The notes under the pieces: generated by a model
The model's input: only the letters and a program-made list of their open reading frames with translations
Databases searched by the model: none
Told to the model about the DNA's origin: nothing
Translations under genes and position numbers: made by a program
Source: Tribonema minus
Lineage: Eukaryota; Sar; Xanthophyceae; Tribonematales; Tribonemataceae
Direction of reading: 5' to 3'
NCBI GenBank assembly: GCA_017506865.1
Contig: JAFCMP010000518.1
Coordinates: forward strand, 620,001-684,000
DNA length: 64,000 nt
Shown: piece by piece, positions 1-11,430 of the stretch
How the letters are laid out: each line of letters starts with the position of its first letter
Position numbering within the stretch: the first letter of the stretch is position 1

Positions 1-16
1 TAGGGTTAGGGTTAGG
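1..16. repeat. Short TTAGGG-type interstitial telomere-like repeat
   Basis: About two and a half TTAGGG units. At a true left chromosome end the top strand would read CCCTAA; here the G-rich strand reads inward, so this is not a terminal telomere. Similar short tracts occur inside introns further on (3156, 7290, 28540, 45872). Confidence 0.6.
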
Positions 17-489
17 CAGCGTCCACCACACACAACCGATCGGGCACCGTGAAGCACAGTACCATATTGCTGCTTGTTGTAATAGGGGCGTTGGTGTACA
101 TGGACTTTCAAGTATACTGTGCATATGAACACCTGAAAGACCGACACGGCACACTTTTTTTCAACCACGCATTCTGTGCATCCTTCAGTGTATATATGCA
201 CGAGGCTGCACAAATGCGGACGCACTACACGCAAACAAACTAGTAAATGGAGCCCATGTTCGTGCAGATGAAGCGGGCCTTGTCTGCTTCAAAGTCATTC
301 ACTGTTGAATTGAGCACTGCCATCACAGGCCTGCCATCACTCACCAGTCAACGCTACCCACACACGATGCACAAGTGATTTGAACTGCAGTTCAAATTCG
401 CAAAGCTGAACCGTCCAACCGCACTGAGGCGACCTACATGAAGTACTATCAATTTGAGCACTGTCACAAGGCAGGCTCACGGCACTCAC

Positions 490-2917
490 CAGTGTGCACT
501 GGCATAGATGGCAGCGACCTTCCCTGCCAAGCTGCTAGCAGCAATCGTCTCCCCCTTTGCGTTCACCAGGCTCGCAGGCAGCAGCTGCTGTAGTCGTGCG
601 GGCAGATCAGCCGGAGACAGGGGGTCTGAGGGGGGTGAAAAGGCCCACTCTTGCTGCTGATCATCACCACCAGAGAACACGTGCCGGACCCTGAACACGT
701 AGCGCGTGCGCGCTGCCAACCCTGCATCATAATAAGCAATGTCAGGAAGGGACAAGATTGGTGAAACAGTGCGTGACTAAAAGCACAGTCGACATGCAGA
801 GAAAGAAGCAGGCGATGCTGCTGGTGCTGACCCATGATGTCATTGCTGCAGCACGCATACGGTTCATTACTGGACTATGTAAGCGTCTGATACTGGACTA
901 TGGTGGCTGAGTCTGAGTTGCATTGCTACTTTTGCAAGGCAGGCAGATCGGGTGGCGCGTAGGTGACATCGACTTGCAAACCGGTGTACAAAGTGCGTTG
1001 TTGGTGTACACAGAAAGGAGGGCCGCGTATGGCAGCACAGTAGCATAGCTTGTTCAACACCTGATACCGGTAGCAGTGGTAATGCTGTGATAACGGCAGT
1101 TGATGGCGAAACTTGGTTCAGCAGCTGTTTGATGAAAATGTAACTACATGTTCCAGGCTTGATTCTACAGCTGTAAAGCCAACATGTATGCAGCATTGTA
1201 TGTTTCAAAGAACATACGCAGACCCCACCACAACATCATACTGCAGTGCCGGCTAAGGAATCGTCATAGTTGGAGCGGCTGAATTCAAGAAGGCTGGTCC
1301 CTTAATGACGTCCAATTATTGATGGTGTCCGACAGTTGTGCCAGATTTGGACATGTCACCCCCCAGTTGTGCTGAAAAGTAGAGTGTGACAACTATTGCT
1401 ATAGTTGGTTATTCGGTATTGTTACTCAACCATTCGTTAGTTATTCGTTAGTTATTCGTTATTCAATATATTATTCGTTATTTTATCGTTGCTGCTGTAT
1501 ACTACCAGTAATGCCTACCATCCTGGGATGAGGTAGCGTTGGAGAGCAGCTACTTTCCCCTCTCGGACTTGCAAAGCATCTCAGTCGCCCTGTTGCGAGT
1601 TACTCTAGCTCTAAAGCAGTTGCTACAATGCTAAGCTTTGCATAAATCATACCCCAAAGAGGTCGCAAACAAAACAACTTCATGTTGAACTTCAACCAGA
1701 ACTTGAACTTGGAAACATTGGTGTGCAGTGTGTGTGTGTCAAGATGAGGAGCTCAGTGGGCGGCCGACTAGTATGAAAGCAAGCACTTGAATGTGTAAGC
1801 CAGCTCTCGACGTGTGCCCCCGTGCAAACACTCGGCTCTCGTGCCCCCCCGTGCAAGTCTTGTCTTTGTGCTGTTTGGTCATGCCTTGCGCAAGCATAGC
1901 AGCACTCGCGACAGGGTCAGGCAGCGGTGGCGGTACGCTGTTTGGCACACCAGCGCATCTCATACGTGCCGCCATCGTCGTCACACGGTGCAGCAGAGCT
2001 CGTGCAAACGAGCTGCAGAGCATTTGCACAAAAATGCGAAACAACGAATTTGCGTCGAGCGCTCGCGCTAGTTGTTCTTTATATAACGAAGAACCCTAAC
2101 TAACGAAAACAACGCGTTGTTTTATAATTCGTTATCACACTCTACTGAAAAGCGACGTTTGCACAAGTTGTGTGCACGTACCTCTCATCAATTGCTCAAT
2201 ATGATTCTACCAGTGGCTCTGCAATTAAAGATGCAGGAAGCCCACACAGAAATAGAGCTTGCCATCAAAGCTAAGCACGATGCCATGTTGGTGGAAACCG
2301 GCAACTTCAACTGCAACATGATCATACCGCACACCCGGTGTTCAAATATTTCAGCAAACATTGGTCATATGAGACGTGTCTGACGGTGCACATTGCCTCT
2401 GCATTTTATCGACTGGCCCACCTTTCTTCTTGGCGATTGGTGCCTTGACCGCTGCCGCCACCGTGGTCCAGGCCAGCGCCTCGCCTTCCACCCACAGCGC
2501 CATCTGCAGCTCATAGGCCTCACATGCATCGACGGCTTTCCACTGCACAGTCAGCGCCTCCGCCTCGCTCCTGACCATCTGTGGGCTTTCTTGGATTCTG
2601 TTGGTGCCCTCGCTCAATGTCGTGAAGGCTTCAGAAGCCTCCGATAGCCGGCCAGATTCTCCCAGACTGTCTATGGCTCTGACTCGGAATCTGTAGGTTC
2701 TTCCTGGCACCAAGTTCTTCTTGCGCAGCCGTGTGGACTGTAGCGTGGAGGAGAGAAGCGTCCATTCGCCTGGGCTCGAAGACGTATCCTCGAGCTGGGC
2801 CTCGTAAAGAGCTGCACCTTTCTCAGCTCTCCAGTGCACGGACAGCGTGTCTGCGCCTGCGTCCAGCAGCACAGGTGGCTTCATTGCTAGCGAGCCTTGC
2901 GGAGAAGTTGCCGACAT
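490..2917 (-). CDS. Fibronectin-III / nucleoredoxin-like protein, 5' part (exons 2422-2917 and 490-721)
   Basis: Exon 1 starts at the ATG at 2917 and codes for about 165 residues with two FN3-type stretches: a TYRFRVRAID strand motif in the first, and a second FN3 domain that continues across the intron into TRYVFRVRHV. The phase-1 GT-AG junction 2422/721 restores that FN3 strand, which supports the splice. Exon 2 ends with a nucleoredoxin/thioredoxin-like start (VNAKGETIAASSLAGKV, then AIYASAHW), where a WCxxC redox centre would follow. The donor at 490 splits the Trp codon. No acceptor followed by a Cys-Pro-Pro-Cys exon is visible between 1 and 489, so the remainder should lie left of the window. 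An upstream in-frame ATG near 2950 is possible. FN3 plus nucleoredoxin is an uncommon pairing; a role as a protein-disulfide reductase with an adhesion or binding module is inference. The intron contains a TIR transposon (1379-2145). Confidence 0.6.
1379..2145. mobile_element. Non-autonomous TIR transposon (MITE-like) in an intron
   Basis: The left end GTAGAGTGTGACAAC and the inverted right end GTAGAGTGTGATAAC match at 14 of 15 bases. Flanks read TGAAAA on both sides (1373-1378 and 2146-2151), a 6-bp duplication; if the termini begin AGTAGAG the duplication is GAAA. Both subterminal regions are AT-rich with repeated TTATTCGTTA-type words. No transposase ORF is present; small ORFs inside (1739-2099) are open on both strands and look incidental. 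Superfamily not assigned. Confidence 0.7.
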
Positions 2918-2950
2918 GCTCGCTCGTGTGTGTGAGTGTGTGAACATCAC

Positions 2951-4200
2951 TTGACCTACTTCAACTTGAAGTGTCGTGGGAACTTCTGCGGAACACGCTT
3001 CATTTTGTTCTTCGTCCGAAGCGGAAGGGCCTAAAAGGCTGATCGGCCACTTTGATGCTTGTCATAGCATGCATGCTAGCAGATGTCTTGCCATTTTGCC
3101 TGAGTCGCAATACAGCATTTGTATGCTTTAGTCGCACGCTTCAGGCAGGTGACTTACCCCTAACCCTAACCTAACCCAACTTGCACACCGGTTCCTTACG
3201 GTAACCTTACCACGTCAGAGCTCACAGCACCAGAACATGCATTGCACTGGAACATGCTTGGCCGAACAAGAACCCAATTGCGTAAGATGCATCAAAGCCA
3301 TGCATAGCCAGCAAGCATGCAGAGAAACTTGGATGACCCCCTGCATGAAGAAGCAGTGCGGCAGCTAGGTAGTGTGATCTTCTGTATTCCATGTCTGCCG
3401 CTGCGGCAACACGAAGTGGCCAGTAAAGCCGCCGTTCATGTCCGATCATGTACACAAGATACAGTGCAGTCGCGCAACTCTGCGCCCTGAGTAGCTTCAA
3501 GTGCAGAAACTTCAAGCAGACAGGCGCCACACTGTCCCCCACGTGGTATAACTTCAAGTGCACTTGTCGTGTGCACAGGCAGTGCCCCGGTCACATGGCC
3601 TTTCTGGCACGCCAGTCCCAGCGCCGACATGTGAGTGTGTGTGTGTGTGTTGTCCAGGTTGCTGCTGCCTGTTGCGCACCGCTGCTGAGCACTGATGAAG
3701 GAGCAGGCACGCAGGGAGACACGCCCTGCGCAGCTGCCCCCCCCCCCCCCCCCCCCCCTCACTGCACCTGGCTTCCACAAAAAGTAGAGAAAATGCAAAG
3801 CACATGTACGTGGGACGCGTTTGCCCCTGCTGCACGCTTTATGTACGTCACACGCTGCATGGGTGGACCCGCAGCAGAGCACCAGTGCCAAGCCGTAACC
3901 ATAGCGCACCCTGTGTAAGCCCCGCCCCCCCTCCCCCCCCCCCTTCCCCCCCGTTCCTCCTTAAGAAATCAACCCTCTTGCATGGGTACGCAGGAAGAAT
4001 TCAACCTCGGAACAGCCGCTGCGCCGCCCGCTGCCGCCTTGGCAGCAGCAGCCTCTCGCATTCCGGCGACGCGCGCGCTGTCTGACTGAGCGCTGCTGTG
4101 TGTGCAGCGCTCAACCGCGGAGCAGCCCGTAGACTCCCCCTCTCGGTGTGCTGGCAGCTAGCTGCACACGCTTGCGTCAAGCGTGTGTCGGGCCGTAACC
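2951..4200. other. Intergenic, C-rich and telomere-like tracts
   Basis: No supported gene. It holds a CCCTAA-type tract (3156-3178), a short (TG)n at about 3630, a 22-base C run (3737-3758) and a second C-rich run (3918-3952). ORFs here are open on both strands and lack splice or domain support. Confidence 0.5.
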
Positions 4201-4205
4201 CTATC

Positions 4206-5139
4206 GTGCCGGTGGCGGTGGCGGTGGCGGCGGCGGCGGTGGCGGCGGCAGCAGCGGCGGTTGATCCTGCATATTTGCATGCAACGCGCTGCCCCAGCCG
4301 CCTTCATCCAACATTGGGTCTCCCCAGTCGTCACCATCCACCTCCCCCTGTAACAGCAGCGCCCCCAGGGGGTCCTGATTAGCGGCCGCTGATGCCCCTG
4401 CATGAGGCAAGCGATGGGGCACACACCGCGTGAGATCAATGTGAGCAGGTGCAGTGCGAATGACTCTTACAATGCGAGTGACGCTTGCAATGCGAGCGTT
4501 GCAAGTGCGAGCGACACTTGCAATGCAAGCGAAGCTTGCAATGCGAGCGACACTTGCGATGCGAGTGCCAGTGTCACTTGCAGTGCGAGTGACAGTTACG
4601 GAGCAGGTTACAGCCCAATGTAACGTAGTCTAACTGGCTCGCATGACAGCAGCGCTCAGCAAGTGGTTGGTGGCGACACTGTGCAGCTATTGCACACAGC
4701 TATGAGCTGAGCTGTGCTGCCGATTAGACCAAACACCTGCTGCTGCCTGTTCATGTAAACAAAAACAACGACGCAGAACTGTGCAGGTAACCTGACTTTG
4801 CGAGCACAGCTTTTTTTTCTTGAAAGCAGGTGGACGCCAACACCACTTTCATTTGCAGCAGCGAACAGCTGCCACTATAGCAGGTCCATGCGTATGCACA
4901 TCTATCTGTACACACATACATACCTGCCAGCGCCCCCCCTAGGGCTTCCAAGGCCCCCCCTAGCGTCCCCTCCGCCATATCTGGCGGAGCCGCTCGCAAA
5001 GCACCGGTGAGCACTGCTACAGCATCGCTCCCCTCTCCCCCTACTGGGGGCTCTTGGGGGAAAGGGGGGTGCCCCCCCTCCCCCCCTGCTGCTAATCCCG
5101 CCCCAGCATCCATGTGCAATTGCGCTCCCGCGCGGATAC
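4206..5139 (-). CDS. Possible two-exon coding region, Gly/Pro-rich (exons 4923-5139 and 4206-4403)
   Basis: Two minus-strand open blocks are joined by a plausible phase-1 intron: a donor reading GCAG|GTATGT at 4923 and an acceptor reading CATGCAG at 4404. The first block reads MDAGAGLAAGGEGG onward; the second has an acidic stretch (EVDGDDWGDPMLDEGGW) and then a poly-proline run coded by a (CCG/CCA)n tract at 4208-4260, ending in TAG. Composition is biased and no family is recognised. These could be extra 3' exons of the cereblon gene upstream: the donor inside cereblon exon 4 (about 6515) and an acceptor at 5140 have compatible phase. They could equally be an independent small gene or no gene. 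Confidence 0.25.
4447..4608. repeat. Minisatellite of imperfect TGCGAGCGACACT-like units
   Basis: Roughly ten imperfect copies of a 15- to 18-base unit built around AATGCGAGTGACACTTGC. Read in one frame it gives a repetitive Ser/Asn/Ala/Cys peptide, but no gene context supports translation. Confidence 0.6.
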
Positions 5140-6495
5140 CTATGGAATGATATGGGTAAGTGATGGCAGAAACTTGAACGTGAGTTTACGAATGCATTTT
5201 CTGATCATGGTGTAACTGGCCGCTCCTGTGCGGATACCTTGATAACAGTTCGTATGAGTGATGGAACTGCCGCGGCAATTTGAAGTTAAGTTGCAGAATG
5301 CTGTGGAGCACACCATGCATGACATTGGTGCCGCACAGAGGCTAACATAGAGGGGTTCAAATGCTGCCGTGCTGTGTTTGCTGAACAGTGCTCAGCCAAG
5401 CTGGCTGGTCTGGCGGGTTGAGCGCTGCTGCAATGACTTGTGATGCGCGCAGGCAACATGTTCAGGCGGTCGCACAACGAAACGGCCACGAGCATCAGGT
5501 ACAGCACGCAACCATGGTCGGCGATGCCCAATCAATCGCCGGGCAATCAGAACTGCTGGACTGGGTCCGTACTTTACAGTACTGCACTATCAATTGGTCA
5601 ATTACAGGTTTCAAGCACAGAACAAGTGCTGCTCAAAGCCCAAAGCCCGCGCATCGTCAGTGCGGCGCATCTCAAATGCAGTCGTTGTAACAACACTTTC
5701 TTTGGCTGCTTGATGGACAGCCCATTGCCTGCAGCTGATGCTAGGGGAAAGGAGCGCAACTCCTTGTTCATGTGCCACCCCCAACAACTGTAATTACTAA
5801 TTCACAAGGTCAACACATGAGTAAAGTCCGCGTAAGCCTAAGCTGAGCCAGGGTATACACATGACCATCAGCGCATGCATGCTCTCTTCGACGTTGCGGG
5901 AAATTGTGCAGCTGGGCAAGGGAAAATGTTGTGGCGATGTGATGTGGCCTGTTGATCGCTCTCTACACGCCCATCGTGCACATTTTGATTGTGAAGCATT
6001 GGTGATCAATATCATGGTAGCAGCCCCACTTCGAGCTACAAACACTTCATCTTGACGGACAACAGTGCGCAACAAAGTTGACAGCTGCTGATGCTGCACA
6101 TGCTCAACCCGAGGCATTGCGTAAAATGCGGGTGTTATCTACTTCAACATGAAGTTCAACAGCATCCTGGTGCACTCCACGCCGTTCCTAGGTGTGCCAA
6201 CCAGGAAACGGACACCTGTGTTGATGACGACCATAATCGACGCTGCAACGTTGTTGCCACAAGCACTAGTGGTGTCGCTGCCGCTGCTGCCGCGGCGTGC
6301 ACCTTGCAGCAACTTCCGCGCACAGCCGCTCAGCAAGCACCCCAGTTGCGGCGCAGCAGTGAGCGGGCACACTCGGCACCAAACCCCCCGAGAAAACACA
6401 CCACAATCTATCGTTTGCACACATACACATGCACATACATACGATACAGCACGCGCCGCATGCCGCAGCATGCAGCATACCTACCTGGGCCACAG
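5140..6495. other. Intergenic or intron DNA with a local duplication
   Basis: No supported gene. A degenerate direct repeat is seen at 5119-5165 and 5220-5265 (shared TGCGGATACCT and GTGATGG blocks). Small ORFs on both strands near 6090-6490 have no domain or splice support. Confidence 0.4.
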
Positions 6496-9400
6496 TTACT
6501 GGTGACCGCCATCACCTGCGAGCGCGGCCACCACCGCCGCCTCCGCCGCCGCCGCCGCGGCCGCGTCCACCACATCCGCTCGCGCCTCTGCGGCGGCCAC
6601 GTGTAACTGGCCCTCGCGCAGGGTGCTGCGGCGGAAACCCCAGAACGGCAGGCCGGCCATGGTGTCGCGCGGCGAGCCTATGGGGGTGAACTTCCAGCCG
6701 AGGTGGGCGTCGCAGCGGCGGCAGTAGGCGACCGTCCAGGCAAAGCCCGGGAACCTGGGTGGGCGGCGGGGGGGTCAAGTTGAAGGTGACGCGAGCGTGG
6801 GTGTTACTTGACAAGGCAGTCGCGGAGGGCAACGACGCACCGCAACACAGGATTGCCGGCGCCAGCCAGTGAATGGAGTGCCAACAGTGAGAGATGTGGT
6901 TGATATGCCGCAGTAGGCGATTGTACAGGCAAAGCTTAGGAACCTGGGTGGGGATGCGGGACATTGTAGTTGAAGTTGAGGTTGAAGTGAGGTGCAGGTG
7001 CACGTTACTAGAAAGACAGCGGCATTGTCCAGCAACCTATAGATTTCCTCGTCAGGCAATAGTGAGTCAAGTTCTTAGCGCAATGCAGTGCGCATTGAGA
7101 TGCTGTGTACTATGTCGTGTACTACAGCCAGACTGCTGCAAACAGATCGTGCTGACAAGACTTGCGCACTGTTACAGCCAACAACCACTGAAGCATGATG
7201 CATTGTTCAGTTACCCATGTACCCTGGGCTGAGACCCAATCACTGAGCTCAAGCAAACCCGCACGTACGCTTCCCTTGTCTCAACCCCAACGCTAACCCT
7301 AACCCTAAGCTGAAGACGCACCAGCTGTCGGTGGCAGTCGGCGGCACCGCTTGTAACCGCACATTCCTGGCCTCCCTGAGAGTGATGGTCTGGTGCACAA
7401 AGCCTGCAGGGTTCACGTACGCCCCCACTGCACCCTCCGCTCCCGGCACACTGAAGGCGTGTGAGGGCTGCGCGATGGGCGTGTTGCAGTGCGCGCAGCG
7501 CAGCGGCAGCTTCGCCGCCCTCTGCAGGTGCCGCACGCCTGCGCAGCAACGCAGAGCAACGAAGGCGGGCAGCGGGTGAGGTGCAGTGCTGAGCACTGAT
7601 GGAGTGATTACTGCGTGGCAGAACACGAGTCGTGTGGGCACTGGTTGAGCACTGACAAAGTCTGCGCAGCAAGGCGGAGCGAACGAAGGCGGGCAGCGGG
7701 TGAGGTGCGCTGTTGAGCACTGATGGAGTGAGTACTGCGTGGCAGAGCCGCCACCCTCTGCAGGTGCTGCACGCGTGCGCGGCGCGGAGGAGCCATGAGG
7801 GCGGGAGATGCGCTGTTGAGCACTGATGGAGCGATGGCTACTCAGAAAGACAGCGCCACGTTCTATTCACATAGTCTACCCCCTTGCACTGTTGAGCACT
7901 GAGAGAGTACGGTGATAGCAACAAAGTGGGTGGGTAAGGGCGTGAGCGGGCAGCGGGTGAGATGCGCTGTTGAGCACTGATGGAGTGATTACTGCGCGGC
8001 AGAACCGCTGTCTATTGTGGGCGGTGTCTGGCATGCACGGTTCAGCGCTGACAGAGTGCGACGCTGTGTGGCAAGACAGCAGTGCCACTTGTCGCCAGTG
8101 CACAGAGCGGCGCGTTCACCTCACAGGAACAGCAACACTCTCATCACCGACTGTGAACACTCAGCCGTCATGAGCCACGACCTGTTGTACATGGTGTTGT
8201 ATCGTATGATATGATCGTATACCATGTGTATGTGTCCATAGTTTCGTATCGGAGGGTATGTATGTACGCCGATGGCCCTCACCTGCCCTCAAGCGCTCCA
8301 CCACCGAGTTTGTCTCCAGCAGAGCCTGCCGCGCATCGTCGCCCAGCGGCAGACTGCTCGCCAGCCAGAAGCTAAACTCCTGAGCGCTGCTGCCAGCATA
8401 CCCCCCCATCAACCCCCCTCCCTCCCCCCTCGCCGCCCGCCCCCCCCCCCCTCCGCCTACCCTCCCCGCCCCCTGATCCGACACCCCGCGCAGCCTATCT
8501 TGCAGGCCCAAGAGCTCCGCGGCACGCGCCTCCGCCCCCGCCGCCGCCGCCGCGCCCGCCGCCGCGCTGAACCCCTCCCCGCCGTCGTCGTCCGTGTCCA
8601 TGGGCGCCAGCGGCGGCTGCTGCTGCTGCTGCTGCTGGCGCCGCTCGGACGGCGACGTGCTGGCGGCAGTAGAGGTGGCGCTGGTAGCGGCCGTGACCGC
8701 CGCGTCGTCAGCGCTCAGCGCGACCCACGCCGCCGTCTCCTGCAGCAGGCGCGTGGCCTGCGCGACCAGCAGCGCGGGGCAGCTGGCCAGCCACGCGAAC
8801 GGCGGCGCGGAGGAGGGCCACGCGACGGGGTTGAACGCGCTCGCCGCGAAGGGCTGGCGCAGCACCGTGTGTGCTGGATGAGGCTCGAGGTCCGGGAGGA
8901 CCGTCACGGAGCACCAGGGGGCACCCTGTGAAAGGGGGGGGAGGGGATATGGCATCGAAGGGGACGCTTCAGACGCTGCAAGGAAATGTGTTGAAGTTGT
9001 GAAAGGTGAAGTTGAAGTGCCACAGGCTTTGGAGGGCCGAGCGCGCAGTCTTGAAAGCATCTCGCCTGCATGGTTGCTGATCGAAGCGCAATGTTGGGCA
9101 AGTGCAGCTGTGACTGACGAAGGCCAAGGTAGCCAGGCCGTGCGCGCGCCGTGGATGCAGTACAGTAGCAAGCGGCAGCAGTAGGTAGGTAGGTATAGCG
9201 GTTGGTACAGGGCAGCTAGCAGGCATCCAAGCGCCAGGCTGCTGTCAAGTGAATCTGTGCTGAAAGCATCACACGGACATGACTCATCATAGCGAAGTCT
9301 CAGGAAAGTGCCTACAGGAGAGTCATCGTCAGTCAGGTGTAATTGACACAGCGCAGGTTGACGTCAGAATAGAGCGCAAAGTGAGCACGAGGAGTCAACA

Positions 9401-10650
9401 GTGGCCAAAAGTCAACGTCAGAACAGAGCGCTAACAGAAGGTGTCAGCACCGCGTGCAGGCTCATTTTCTGCAGCAAGCATACATCATGGAAGCCCACAT
9501 GTGGCATAAATGTATGAACTTCCTCTCCACCACTGCCGCAGTGTCTGAGGCAGGTGCCATGCATGTCACGTACACAGTACATATCATCATGGAAGTTGGC
9601 ATGTGCAGAAGTTGTGCGCAAAGCAGAAAAGCGCACCCACTGCAGGCTGGTAGTCAAACAGCAAGACCACAATGACGTTCGGTACTTCAGAGAAGGCGAA
9701 CAGCAAGGCAGATGGCCGCAAGCTGAACCATGCGGCTACGGCTACATGTATATATACAGCTACATGTGTGTTAACACGAAAGGCAGTAGCGATGCGTTGC
9801 ACTTTGGTCTGCTGGACATGTGAAAGTAGCATGTACCAGTGGGCTGGCTAGCTAGCACTATAGCTGCAGGTGTGTGCTGCTTTGCTGATGCAGGCAGATA
9901 AGCAGAGAGTGATAGCTAGCACCACAGCAAAAAAAGTCGCGCATATAGCTTGATCTGTTTGTCGTTCATCACCTGTCTGAATCCGAGAAGCCTCGTGATA
10001 CGGAACCGCCGCATGCCCCTGGCTAGAACCACCACCTGCTCGTCCCCCGCCCTGGCTCCAGATGCAACAGCAGCCACCGTTCCCACGCTGAAAGCTGCAT
10101 GCACTTGAAAGCCCTCCGGTCCCGGGTTGTGAGGGCCGCACACGACCCCAAACAGGCCTGCCGACCTGTCTGAGCTGCTGCCGTTCCGCGGCAGCTCGTG
10201 GTCTGGCTGAGGCTGTTGCGAAAGGCTCCTCTCCGCCAGGGTGATGACGGCCAAGTCTATGTCTCTGTGCAGCCTCAGAGGTAGCGTCTCTCCCGGGAAG
10301 AGCACTACGCCCGGCAGCACCACGATGGGCAGCATGAGCTCTTCGCCATCAAGGAGCTGGTGCTGCTCCGGAGAGGCGGAGGCCGCGGGCTGCACAGTGC
10401 CCAGGTAGGCGTGCATGCGAGCAGAAGAAGAGAGATCTGATCGTGCAGCATTGTCTGTTGACGACACGGCACCAGCGCTGCCGCCAGCTCTGGCGCCTGG
10501 GTGCGCTGAAGTTCGCACTCGTGCCTGCACATCTCGAGGCGTCAGGCTGCTGCGCCTCTCTCCTGCTCTCAGGCGCAGACGCCGCCTGGGACCATTGTGG
10601 CCTCCACCATCAGGGTCACCGCTGCCAGCTCCGCCAGCTGCTGTGTCCAT
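6496..10650 (-). CDS. CRBN: Cereblon, CRL4 E3 ubiquitin-ligase substrate receptor
   Basis: Four exons with GT-AG junctions and matching phases: 9973-10650, 8283-8925, 7322-7538, 6496-6754, coding about 598 residues (human cereblon is 442). Residues about 107-230 begin the LON-like domain (LPIVVLPGVVLFPGETLPL). Exon 2 completes it and carries a long Gln/Ala/Gly-rich linker (8400-8650), which explains the extra length. Exons 3-4 form the CULT domain: zinc cysteines in CAHC (455-458) and CRRC (524-527), and the tri-Trp pocket W513, W519, W533 with the same spacing as human W380, W386, W400. The role known for the family is presenting substrates to CUL4-DDB1. The exon 4 reading ends in TAA at 6496; an alternative donor (GCAG|GTGATG) near 6515 could extend the C-terminus. 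Introns 2 and 3 contain decayed copies of the exon edges. Confidence 0.92.
6908..6953 (-). repeat. Decayed copy of the cereblon exon-4 acceptor region
   Basis: Matches 6717-6765, which spans the acceptor CCCAG and the first codons of exon 4 (FPGFAWTVAYC), with scattered substitutions. It lies in the intron upstream of the true exon and keeps an AG|GTTCC junction. Confidence 0.7.
7564..8010. repeat. Tandem/dispersed repeat block in cereblon intron 2
   Basis: Three to four degenerate copies of a unit with GCGGGCAGCGGGTGAG and TTGAGCACTGATGGAGTGA (about 7570, 7690, 7801, 7945). The copy at 7747-7782 also duplicates the first bases of exon 3 and its acceptor (true edge at 7514-7545). The unit therefore began as a duplication that crossed the splice junction. 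Confidence 0.7.
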
Positions 10651-11430
10651 AGGTACGGCCGCCAGCTCATAAAGGCCTGTGCGTGAGATGGGAAGGGCTC
10701 TAGCACCGCCGCCGCTGCTGCTGCTGCTGCTGCTGCTGCTCCATCGGTGAAGCAGGTAGATCTACTGGCGTTTTGATGTACACGCCCGCGACTCTCTCTG
10801 GCAAACAAGAAACACACTCGTCCTCTCGTGCGCGTTCGTCTCGTCTGCTTTGACTTCTGTCCCCAGACACAAGACTTCTCTCACGCAATAGATGTACGGT
10901 GGTTACCCAAGCTCATCACCCTGTCCACGAATGCACAAACAAGGAATCAGCGACGATTGCAGAGAGCAGCCAGACACACACACACGCTGTGTCGCGCGCG
11001 CGATGCTGGCCTTTGTGTGTTTCCATGCTATGCGTCATAATCCCCTGAACCACCAACCGCTTCGACAAAACCATGTGTTTGAGCTACATACATTTGTAGT
11101 GTGTCAATCGCGTCTGTCTCTCGTGTGACTGAGTGACTGTAGTTGTCTTCCTTTGCTGCAAACATCAGATCATGGTCGTCAGCGGCGACTAAGTTTTTAA
11201 CTCGTCAGCAGCGACTACAGACAGTAGGAATTATTCCTAAGTTTGCGGCACATCATCATGCCTCGGGCACGCGGCGAATATCATCATGGCATTGCCTGGA
11301 CACTACTTGAATCAATTTGCAGCATCAGCAACTACTAGGCGCACTCACGGCGGAGTCACAGTCACTGCAGATCAAAGCAGCCGACACCAAGCACCGCATT
11401 GACAAACATGATTTATCGACGAGTCGGACG
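10651..11430. other. Upstream region of cereblon with a (GCT)n run
   Basis: No supported gene. A trinucleotide (GCT)n tract is at 10714-10740 just upstream of the cereblon ATG; on the minus strand it would be CAG-type in the 5' leader. The remainder shows only incidental ORFs and a (CA)n at 10974-10985. Confidence 0.4.

Noticed and set aside
1-16. Chromosome-end telomere
   Set aside because: Only about 2.5 units and the G-rich strand points inward, the wrong orientation for a left chromosome end.
3436-3918. Overlapping ORFs of about 156 codons on both strands
   Set aside because: They depend on C runs and a TG repeat, are open on both strands, and have no domain or splice support.
7564-8010. 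CRISPR-like array
   Set aside because: Repeats are degenerate, with unequal spacing and no unique-spacer structure, and lie in a eukaryotic intron.
8272-8931. 219-codon plus-strand ORF
   Set aside because: Antisense shadow of cereblon exon 2; Arg/Pro-rich only because of GC content.
10569-10817. Minus-strand ORF overlapping the cereblon start in another frame
   Set aside because: The chosen cereblon frame carries the conserved HAYLG block and joins the LON domain without a break; the other frame is a (GCT)n artefact.
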